Below, piece after piece: positions 57,133 through 64,000 of a stretch of DNA of 64,000 nt. A program made the translations under genes and the position numbers. Location of the stretch: assembly GCF_900111115.1 (NCBI RefSeq), contig NZ_FOGD01000001.1, positions 237,790 to 301,789 on the forward strand. The letters run 5' to 3'. Under the pieces are notes generated by a model, which ran no database searches, was not told the DNA's origin, and worked only from the letters and a program-made list of their open reading frames with translations. The DNA is from Giesbergeria anulus (GTDB lineage: Bacteria; Pseudomonadota; Gammaproteobacteria; Burkholderiales; Burkholderiaceae_C). How positions within the stretch are numbered: the stretch's first letter is position 1; each line of letters opens with the position of its first letter.

Positions 57133-58578
57133 ATGGATTACCTCTTGCAACTACTCAAAGGGGGCACGGGCAACCTGGCTGCCTATTTGGCGGCCCATGT
57201 GCTGCTGTGCCTGTTGCCCGCCTTCTTTATTGCTGGGGCGATGGCCGCGCTGATTCCCAAGGCCAGCATCACGCGCTGGCTGGGGCGCAATACCCCGGTG
57301 TATGTTTCTTACCCAGCAGCGGCAGCGGCTGGCTCGCTGCTGGCAGTGTGCTCTTGCACCATCGTGCCCTTGTTTGCGGGCATCTATCGCAAGGGGGCGG
57401 GCATTGGCCCTGCCATCACTTTTTTGTTTTTTGCCCCAGCGGGCAACATCATGGCACTGGCCTATACCGGCAGCATTTTGGGGCTGGAGTTTGCCACTGC
57501 GCGCTTTATTTTGTGCCTGCTGTTTGGCATGGGTATCGGGCTGCTGATGGCCATGCTGTTTTGGCGTGACGATGCCAACCACGATGCCCAAACCGATACC
57601 CTGTTTGCAGAGAATGCCAGCGTCGGTTCTGCAGCCACCGGCTTGTTGCTGTCGATGGTGGCGCTGCTGATTGCTGGCACCCTCAAGCTGTGGCCTTTGA
57701 CCAGCACCCTGAGCACCATCACGCTGCCGCTGGCATGGGCGCAAGATTGGCAGTCCACCCTGTTTCAATGGGTGCCTTACGACGCTGCCAAAGGCGAAGA
57801 AGGGGTCACATTCCAAGGCTCGGTGTTAATCCTGCTGCTGTTGCTCATTGCCACCACCGCATGGAAGGGCCTAGAAAACATCATCGAAGGAGCAAACCGC
57901 TGGACGTGGATCACGCTGGGCCTGACCGCTGCCACGCTGCTGGTGGCAGCCTTGCGCTTGACCCCCAGCGTCCAAGGGCTGGAGTTGGCGCTAACCGGGC
58001 GTTTCTTTGGCGTCGGCCTGTGTTTGTGGGCGGTGTGGCACTACCTCCACGCCCTAGAGGCCGATGACCGCCAAGCCTGGCTTTGGGAGGCTTGGCGCTT
58101 TGTGAAGCAAATTTTTGGGTTGCTGGTGATCGGCGTTTTTATTGTCGGCATGGTACGCCAAACCATCCAGCCCGAATGGATTGAAAGCTTGGCCGGAAGC
58201 AACACCGTGACCGCCAATGCGGTGGCGGTGCTGTTTGGCGTTTTTATGTATTTTCCGACGCTGGTGGAAGTGCCAGTAGCCAAAATGTTCTTGGATTTTG
58301 GCATGCACCCAGGGCCGCTGTTGGCCTACCTAATGGCCGACCCAGAACTGAGCCTGCAAAGCATTTTGATGGTGATTGCCGTGATTGGTCGCCAAAAAAC
58401 CTTTGCTTACGTCGGTGGGGTGGCTATTTTCAGTGTGGTGGCTGGGCTGTCGTATGGTGCTTGGGTCGATGGCATGGCGTGGCAAACGCTGGCCTTGGGC
58501 TTGGCGACTTTTATGGCTATGTTGGCCGGTTTGCTGGTCTGGCTGCATCGCTTGCAAATAGCACGTTCCCCTCTGTAA
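57133..58578 (+). CDS. ArsP/YraQ-type permease (PF03773-like)
   Basis: Inner-membrane protein of 481 residues with about ten to twelve hydrophobic segments. Two symmetrical blocks carry the family signature: AVCSCTIVPLFAGIYRKGAG, then PAITFLFFAPAGNIMALAY, in the first half and FGVFMYFPTLVEVPVAKMF in the second. The paired cysteines CSC may bind the cargo. Members include ArsP, an exporter of trivalent organoarsenicals, and metal-efflux relatives (SO_0444 type). With ACR3 and a CDF in the same operon, organoarsenical or metal export is likely, but the substrate is not decided by sequence alone. Confidence 0.85.
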   Translation: MDYLLQLLKGGTGNLAAYLAAHVLLCLLPAFFIAGAMAALIPKASITRWLGRNTPVYVSYPAAAAAGSLLAVCSCTIVPLFAGIYRKGAGIGPAITFLFFAPAGNIMALAYTGSILGLEFATARFILCLLFGMGIGLLMAMLFWRDDANHDAQTDTLFAENASVGSAATGLLLSMVALLIAGTLKLWPLTSTLSTITLPLAWAQDWQSTLFQWVPYDAAKGEEGVTFQGSVLILLLLLIATTAWKGLENIIEGANRWTWITLGLTAATLLVAALRLTPSVQGLELALTGRFFGVGLCLWAVWHYLHALEADDRQAWLWEAWRFVKQIFGLLVIGVFIVGMVRQTIQPEWIESLAGSNTVTANAVAVLFGVFMYFPTLVEVPVAKMFLDFGMHPGPLLAYLMADPELSLQSILMVIAVIGRQKTFAYVGGVAIFSVVAGLSYGAWVDGMAWQTLALGLATFMAMLAGLLVWLHRLQIARSPL

Positions 58579-58608
58579 ATGATTTTTCCAACCCGCAAGG
58601 AGATTCTT

Positions 58609-58848
58609 ATGTTGACCGTCAAAATCCTTGGCTCTGGCTGTGCCAACTGCCGCAAGCTAGAGGCCGTAGCCCGCGAGGCAGCTACCGAAGCCGGTGTTCA
58701 AGCAGAATTTTTCAAAATCACCGATATGCAGACCATCATGGCCTATGACCTGCTCTCAACTCCGGGGCTGGTCATCAATGAGAAGCTGGTAGCCAGCGGA
58801 CGCATTCCCAGCAAGGCCGATGTGCAAGGATGGCTGCAAGCGGCCTAA
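58609..58848 (+). CDS. Small CxxC thioredoxin-like protein (redox-active disulfide protein type)
   Basis: Protein of 79 residues with AAGGAGA six bases before the ATG. It has the thioredoxin fold signature KILGSGCANCRKLEAVARE with CxxC at C11-C14 and a cis-Pro segment STPGLVINEKLVASGRIPS. This is the small thioredoxin/glutaredoxin-like family TM0996/MTH895, often encoded beside PF03773 permeases, as here (30 bp gap). It might reduce a permease thiol or deliver a thiol-bound metal. It ends the operon; a hairpin follows. Confidence 0.88.
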   Translation: MLTVKILGSGCANCRKLEAVAREAATEAGVQAEFFKITDMQTIMAYDLLSTPGLVINEKLVASGRIPSKADVQGWLQAA

Positions 58849-58860
58849 AGCAGACAGACA

Positions 58861-58882
58861 GGGCAGGCGATGCAGCCTGCCC
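58861..58882. terminator. Hairpin between the thioredoxin-like gene and alaS
   Basis: GGGCAGGC and GCCTGCCC form a perfect 8-bp stem around a 6-base loop, 12 bp after the thioredoxin-like stop and 14 bp before the alaS stop. It is well placed as a bidirectional terminator, though neither side has a clear T-run. Confidence 0.55.
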
Positions 58883-58896
58883 CGACCAACGGACGA

Positions 58897-61524
58897 TTAA
58901 ACCCGCTCGCTCACCCAAGCTTGCACGCTAGCCAACGCAGCGGGCAATTGGGCAGCATTGGTGCCACCTGCCATCGCCATGTCGGGCTTGCCGCCGCCTT
59001 TACCGCCCACTTGCTGGGCAACAAAGTTGACCAGCTCCCCGGCCTTGACTTTGCCCACGCTGTCAGCAGTGACACCAGCGGCCAGTTGCACTTTGTCGCC
59101 ATCCACAGCGGCCAGCACGATAGCAGCAGTTTTGAGTTTGTCCTTGAGCTTGTCCAAAGTATCGCGCAGAGTTTTGGCATCCGCGCCGGGCAGCACGGCG
59201 GCCAACACCTTCAGGCCCTTGACGTCCACCGCTTGGGCCACTAGCTCATCGCCTTGGCTAGAAGCCAGCTTGCCCTTGAGCGCAGCCACTTCTTTTTCCA
59301 GCGCTTTGATCTGCTCCAGCGTTTGGGCGATGCGGCTATTGACCTCTGCTGTGGGCGCACGCAAGGCCGATGCGGCTTGGGCTACGGTGTCTTCCAACGC
59401 TTGCAGATAGGCCAAGGCGTTGTCACCCGTCACGGCTTCGATGCGGCGCACGCCAGCGGCCACGCCACTTTCGGCCACGATCTTGAACAAACCGATATCG
59501 CCGGTGCGCTGCACGTGGGTGCCGCCGCACAGCTCGCGGCTGGAGCCAATATCGAGCACACGCACGGTTTCGCCGTATTTTTCGCCAAACAGCATCATTG
59601 CGCCGGTTTTTTGTGCCGATTCAATGTCCATCACCCGCGCTTGGGCAGCAGCGTTAGCCAAAATTTCGGCATTCACCAAGGCTTCAATCTGGCGGATTTC
59701 GGCATCCGTAACCGGGGCATTGTGCGCAAAGTCAAAGCGGGTGCGCTCGGCATTGACCAAGCTGCCCTTTTGCTGCACATGGCCGCCCAGCACTTCGCGC
59801 AGGGCTTTGTGCATCAGGTGGGTGGCACTGTGGTTGCGCACGGTGGCAGCGCGCAAGGCCACATCCACTTGGGCCGCTACATGGTCGCCCACATTGAGCG
59901 TGCCTTGCTCCAACGTGCCGTGGTGGCCGAATACATCGGCCTTGATTTTGAGGGTGTCGGCCACGGCAAACTGCGCCGAACCGCTGGTGATATGGCCTTG
60001 GTCGCCCACTTGGCCGCCGCTTTCGGCATAGAAGGGCGTGGTATCGAGCACCACGACACCGCTTTGGCCGGACTTGATTTCGGCCACGCTCACGCCATCG
60101 ACATACAGGGCGACGATTTTGGCTGTCGCTTCTTGCAAATGTGTGTAGCCAGTGAAGGCATTGCCCACGCCCGTGTAGTCCAGCGCCTTGTCCATCTTGA
60201 ACTTGCCAGCAGCACGCGCTTGGGCTTTTTGCTTTTCCATCGCAGCCGCAAAACCGGCTTCATCCACAGCCACACCACGCTCACGGCAGACGTCGTTGGT
60301 CAAATCGAGCGGGAAGCCGAAGGTATCGTGCAGCTTAAAAGCAATGTCGCCGGGCAGCGTGTTGGCACCGTCGGCCAAGGCGACATCCAAAATTTCCATG
60401 CCATTGGCGAGGGTTTCATAGAAACGCTCTTCTTCGGCCTTGAGCACTTCGGTGATGCGCTGTTGTTGCGCACGAATTTGTGGGTAAGCATCGCCCATGA
60501 GCTGCGCCAAGTCGGCCACCAGCTTGTGGAAGAACGGCGTCTTTTGGCCCAGCTTATAACCGTGGCGGATGGCACGGCGCACAATGCGGCGCTGCACATA
60601 GCCCCGGCCTTCGTTGCTGGGCATGACGCCATCACTGACCAAAAAGGCGGTAGCGCGGATATGGTCGGCAATCACGCGCAAGGACTTGTGGCCCAGATCG
60701 GTGCAACCCGTTTCGCGGCCAGCGGCCTTGATGAGGGCATCAAACAGGTCAATCTCGTAGTTGCTGTGGACGTGCTGCAAGATGGCGGCCAGACGCTCCA
60801 GCCCCATGCCAGTATCCACGCAGGGCGCAGGCAGCGGCGTGACGGCTCCGGTCTCGTCCATGTTGAACTGCATGAACACGTTGTTCCAGATTTCGATGAA
60901 GCGGTCGCCGTCTTCTTCGGGGCTGCCCGGAGGGCCGCCGGGGATGTGGTCGCCGTGGTCGTAGAAAATTTCGGAGCAGGGGCCGCAAGGGCCGGTATCG
61001 GCCATCATCCAGAAGTTATCCGACTTATAGCGTGCGCCTTTGTTATCGCCAATGCGAATCACGCGCTCAGGGGGCAGGCCGATTTCTTTTGTCCAGATGT
61101 CGTAGGCTTCGTCGTCTTCGGCATACACCGTGGCTAATAGGCGCTCTTTGGGCAGCTTGTAGACTTCGGTAAGCAGTTCCCAAGCCCACTTCAGGCTTTC
61201 GCGCTTGAAGTAGTCGCCAAAGCTCCAGTTGCCCAGCATCTCAAAAAAGGTATGGTGGCGTGCGGTGTAGCCGACGTTTTCTAAGTCGTTGTGTTTGCCA
61301 CCGGCACGCAAACAGGCTTGCACCGAGGCGGCGCGCACATAGCTGCGCTTGTCGCTGCCCAAAAATACGTCTTTGAACTGCACCATGCCAGAGTTGGTGA
61401 ACATCAGCGTCGGGTCATTGCCCGGCACCAACGGGCTGGACGCCACCACGGTGTGCCCCTTAGAAGCAAAGAAATCCAAAAAGGTCTTGCGGATGTCGGC
61501 AACGGTAAAAATGGGTGTGCTCAT
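58897..61524 (-). CDS. alaS: Alanyl-tRNA synthetase
   Basis: Cytoplasmic enzyme of 875 residues charging tRNA(Ala). The catalytic domain begins [20 protein letters not shown] and includes [20 protein letters not shown] and [11 protein letters not shown]. The editing domain has the zinc-binding [11 protein letters not shown] and RELCGGTHV; a C-terminal coiled coil and C-Ala domain follow ([20 protein letters not shown]). Length is as expected. The start at 61524 leads directly into the conserved N-terminus. An upstream TATAAT and a leader hairpin are listed separately. The long antisense frame over it is an artefact. Confidence 0.97.
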   Translation of the reverse strand: MSTPIFTVADIRKTFLDFFASKGHTVVASSPLVPGNDPTLMFTNSGMVQFKDVFLGSDKRSYVRAASVQACLRAGGKHNDLENVGYTARHHTFFEMLGNWSFGDYFKRESLKWAWELLTEVYKLPKERLLATVYAEDDEAYDIWTKEIGLPPERVIRIGDNKGARYKSDNFWMMADTGPCGPCSEIFYDHGDHIPGGPPGSPEEDGDRFIEIWNNVFMQFNMDETGAVTPLPAPCVDTGMGLERLAAILQHVHSNYEIDLFDALIKAAGRETGCTDLGHKSLRVIADHIRATAFLVSDGVMPSNEGRGYVQRRIVRRAIRHGYKLGQKTPFFHKLVADLAQLMGDAYPQIRAQQQRITEVLKAEEERFYETLANGMEILDVALADGANTLPGDIAFKLHDTFGFPLDLTNDVCRERGVAVDEAGFAAAMEKQKAQARAAGKFKMDKALDYTGVGNAFTGYTHLQEATAKIVALYVDGVSVAEIKSGQSGVVVLDTTPFYAESGGQVGDQGHITSGSAQFAVADTLKIKADVFGHHGTLEQGTLNVGDHVAAQVDVALRAATVRNHSATHLMHKALREVLGGHVQQKGSLVNAERTRFDFAHNAPVTDAEIRQIEALVNAEILANAAAQARVMDIESAQKTGAMMLFGEKYGETVRVLDIGSSRELCGGTHVQRTGDIGLFKIVAESGVAAGVRRIEAVTGDNALAYLQALEDTVAQAASALRAPTAEVNSRIAQTLEQIKALEKEVAALKGKLASSQGDELVAQAVDVKGLKVLAAVLPGADAKTLRDTLDKLKDKLKTAAIVLAAVDGDKVQLAAGVTADSVGKVKAGELVNFVAQQVGGKGGGKPDMAMAGGTNAAQLPAALASVQAWVSERV

Positions 61525-61553
61525 GGATGGGGGGGTGTAAGAGGGTGTTCAGG

Positions 61554-61580
61554 AGGGCCGGACAAGCTGCGCCCGGCCCT
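61554..61580 (-). promoter_or_regulatory. Hairpin in the alaS leader
   Basis: AGGGCCGG (61554-61561) pairs with CCGGCCCT (61573-61580), an 8-bp GC-rich stem with an 11-base loop, about 30 bases before the alaS start. It could influence translation or be an attenuator-like element, but no T-run follows it. Confidence 0.4.
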
Positions 61581-61596
61581 TGGAGGACAGCCTTAG

Positions 61597-61602
61597 ATTA
61601 TA
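61597..61602 (-). promoter_or_regulatory. Putative -10 element of the alaS promoter
   Basis: The minus strand reads TATAAT exactly, about 73 bases before the alaS start. The -35 region at the right spacing is poor (near CCTCCA), so the promoter is partly supported. Confidence 0.45.
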
Positions 61603-61648
61603 GATTTGGCCTTGCCTGCTGGAGGTACCTTGGCACCTGCTGCGACCT

Positions 61649-61664
61649 CGATGCCTAGGCATCG
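61649..61664. repeat. 16-bp perfect palindrome at the trailer end of the CRISPR array
   Basis: CGATGCCTAGGCATCG is self-complementary and is extended by a CCTC/GAGG pair with one bulge. It lies 15 bp left of the last array repeat. Reading rightward it is followed by a T-run (61676-61681), and reading leftward, the presumed direction of array transcription, there is none. It may end the array transcript or insulate it from alaS. Confidence 0.45.
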
Positions 61665-61678
61665 GAGGCTCTTGATTT

Positions 61679-64000
61679 TTTCTAAGCTGCCTATACGGCA
61701 GAAAACAAAGCTATCAGCGAAGACCAGCGCCTGACATGTTTCTAAGCTACCTATGCGGCAGAAAACGAGGGAACCGCTGGTGTGGTGCCAGTGCGGTATT
61801 TCTAAGCTGCCTATGCGGCAGAAAACATGGTGCCCATGCTGTCTGACGTGGATTTGCTTTTCTAAGCTGCCTATGCGGCAGAAAACTTTCCAACATAAAC
61901 TAAACCATCATCGAAGCGTTTCTAAGCTGCCTATGCGGCAGAAAACGCTGCTGCATTGGCCGTATTTGCGGACTGTATTTTCTAAGCTGCCTATGCGGCA
62001 GAAAACATTACTGCAAGCGGTGGTGCCAGCAGCAATACATTTCTAAGCTGCCTATGCGGCAGAAAACGATACCGTGTGCGTCTGGCGGTGTTGCGGCGTT
62101 TTCTAAGCTGCCTATGCGGCAGAAAACTACTACGCGCCATCAGAGTTTGACTGCTACATTTTCTAAGCTGCCTATGCGGCAGAAAACTTGGTCAAGTTCG
62201 CGCTCTCGAAGTGACGCATGTTTCTAAGCTGCCTATGCGGCAGAAAACTTGCTGGCGGCATGATCGATGGCAAGGGATTTTTTCTAAGCTGCCTATGCGG
62301 CAGAAAACTCAAATTTGCACGGGCTACCAATCTGTTGCAATTTCTAAGCTGCCTATGCGGCAGAAAACCGCGTGGTCATGATGCAAACATGGGCCGACTA
62401 CTTTCTAAGCTGCCTATGCGGCAGAAAACCCACAGGCGGCACCACTGGCACAGGCACTACATTTCTAAGCTGCCTATGCGGCAGAAAACGCACGAAGCTC
62501 CAGAAACTTCAGCACCGGCAGTTTCTAAGCTGCCTATGCGGCAGAAAACTGTCGTGGTGTTTTTGATGCTTTTGTCGCTCATTTCTAAGCTGCCTATGCG
62601 GCAGAAAACATGGCCGATCCTTTAGTTATTAATTGTTCGTCTTTCTAAGCTGCCTATGCGGCAGAAAACCCAGCGCCTAACCAAGCGCCAGCCCAGCAGC
62701 ATTTCTAAGCTGCCTATGCGGCAGAAAACGTTGCAGGAGGTTCGCTCTATTCTCTGTGCGTTTTCTAAGCTGCCTATGCGGCAGAAAACGGCCACAGTGC
62801 AGGATCATCTAAAGACACATGTTTCTAAGCTGCCTATGCGGCAGAAAACGCTTCGGAAGTTAAACCCGAAAGCGCGAGTTTTTTCTAAGCTGCCTATGCG
62901 GCAGAAAACGCACAGGCACTACAGGTGGCACTACTGGCACATTTCTAAGCTGCCTATGCGGCAGAAAACCTGCACCTCGTGTTATTTATCTTGCTTCTGC
63001 CTTTCTAAGCTGCCTATGCGGCAGAAAACCGGCCTATGACGCGATGGCAAAGCGGGGCATATTTCTAAGCTGCCTATGCGGCAGAAAACCAACGCCCGGA
63101 ACAGGGTTTCTATGGCGCACATTTCTAAGCTGCCTATGCGGCAGAAAACTTTTAGGTAGGCCGGTGATGCACTGCACCCAATTTCTAAGCTGCCTATGCG
63201 GCAGAAAACAACTGGGGGCCTGCTGCAATGCCAGATTGTGCTTTTCTAAGCTGCCTATGCGGCAGAAAACGCGGTGTCAGTAGAAGGGGCGGCCATCACT
63301 TCTTTCTAAGCTGCCTATGCGGCAGAAAACGATACATTGTCGCCAGTGTATCTATCATGTATTTTCTAAGCTGCCTATGCGGCAGAAAACGACGGCTCTG
63401 GCCGCGTGATTGTTTTCGCTGCTTTCTAAGCTGCCTATGCGGCAGAAAACACACTGTTGCCAAACGGGTGCGACGCTGTTCTTTTCTAAGCTGCCTATGC
63501 GGCAGAAAACGCAAAGCGCCGCTGAGAAGGCCGCCGAAGACTTTTTCTAAGCTGCCTATGCGGCAGAAAACGGTTACGACGTGTTCTAGGAATTTGCCCC
63601 ACTTTTCTAAGCTGCCTATGCGGCAGAAAACGGCATCAGATTTGCAGTGCGGGCAAACTTGATTTTCTAAGCTGCCTATGCGGCAGAAAACGGTCGTGAC
63701 GCCGCTACAGTTGACCCCTTGGATTTCTAAGCTGCCTATGCGGCAGAAAACTTGGGTTGCGGCGCGCCTTCATCTTCGTGCATTTTCTAAGCTGCCTATG
63801 CGGCAGAAAACCTGCCAAGACTGAGAACAACTTGTCTGATCTGTTTCTAAGCTGCCTATGCGGCAGAAAACAAGGGCTGCGACTGGTCAAACGTGGCGCG
63901 CAGTTTCTAAGCTGCCTATGCGGCAGAAAACCCATGGGCCTTCACCCCTTTGCGCACCAGGTATTTCTAAGCTGCCTATGCGGCAGAAAACGAAGCTGTG
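61679..64000 (-). CRISPR. Type I-F-like CRISPR array, at least 39 repeats, continuing beyond the window
   Basis: Thirty-nine 28-bp repeats start at 61679, 61739, 61799, 61859, 61919, 61979, 62040, 62100, 62160, 62221, 62281, 62341, 62402, then every 60 bp to 63182, then 63243 every 60 to 63483, then 63544 every 60 to 63964. The 38 whole spacers are 32 bp, except five of 33 bp. Read on the minus strand, the repeat begins GTTTTCTGCC, has a CTGCC-n5-GGCAG stem and ends GGCAGCTTAGAAA, matching the I-F form at about 23 of 28 positions. The first repeat (CTATACGG for CTATGCGG) and second (GCTACC for GCTGCC) are altered, marking the old end. The leader and cas genes are expected to the right, outside the window. 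Confidence 0.98.

Noticed and set aside
59254..61137. Plus-strand frame of 627 codons opposite alaS
   Set aside because: Antisense shadow of a highly conserved gene; no recognisable motifs or ribosome site.
61619..61678. Further decayed repeat to the left of 61679
   Set aside because: The 28 bases one period earlier show no similarity to the repeat.
61753..63935. Several open frames of 60-144 codons on both strands across the array
   Set aside because: They are translations of the CRISPR repeat (recurring SKLPMRQKT, FLSCLCGRK or FLPHRQLRN blocks) with spacers between, not genes.

Overview
The window looks like chromosome of a betaproteobacterium of the order Burkholderiales, most likely Comamonadaceae or a close relative. 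This rests on recognised gene orders (smc-zipA-ligA; a PCMT-like methyltransferase followed by tolC and, further on, waaA), on protein resemblance, and on moderate-to-high GC content. No rRNA or tRNA gene, transposase, integrase or prophage gene was seen. Genes are dense, and the only long stretch without protein genes is the CRISPR array at the right end.

Layout. 1-10.5 kb is an iron-uptake region: the end of a TonB siderophore receptor, then a leftward operon (imelysin, di-haem oxidoreductase, second imelysin-like protein, DUF1513 protein), divergent across two Fur-box-like sites from a rightward operon (TonB receptor, two small membrane proteins, PepSY-type reductase-like membrane protein). 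10.5-14 kb holds a ZnuD-like metal receptor with a His-rich loop, two small exported proteins and msrA. 14-20.5 kb carries a TetR regulator, a PCMT-like methyltransferase, a TolC-family protein, waaA, phosphomannomutase/phosphoglucomutase and an O6-alkylguanine repair protein. 20.6-27.4 kb has a PAS-GGDEF-EAL protein, a soluble protein with a duplicated sensor-like segment and a CheW-like end, a secreted nuclease and a small conserved protein. 27.4-36.9 kb has a class A PBP, ligA, zipA and smc.

36.9-42.2 kb is a tightly overlapping operon of a DUF2760 protein and two divergent Hsp70-like proteins. 42.4-51.8 kb is a mix of signalling (two diguanylate cyclases, a MinD/FlhG-like ATPase, a LysR regulator), tRNA modification (gluQRS, trmB), a pirin, an FAD oxidoreductase, a DapB-like protein and an antiporter. 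51.9-58.9 kb is an arsenic/metal resistance operon: gapdh-arsJ, arsR, arsC, acr3, then a CDF exporter, an ArsP/YraQ-type permease and a small CxxC thioredoxin-like protein. alaS follows on the minus strand.

From 61,679 to the window edge runs a CRISPR array with 39 visible repeats of 28 bp and 38 complete spacers of 32-33 bp. The repeat resembles type I-F. The decayed repeats lie at the left, so the leader and any cas genes should lie beyond 64,000. The items most worth following up are this array (including two spacers drawn from what looks like the same low-complexity target), the duplicated sensor/CheW protein, the Hsp70-Hsp70-DUF2760 operon, and the extended arsenic operon with an ArsR whose cysteines are C-terminal.
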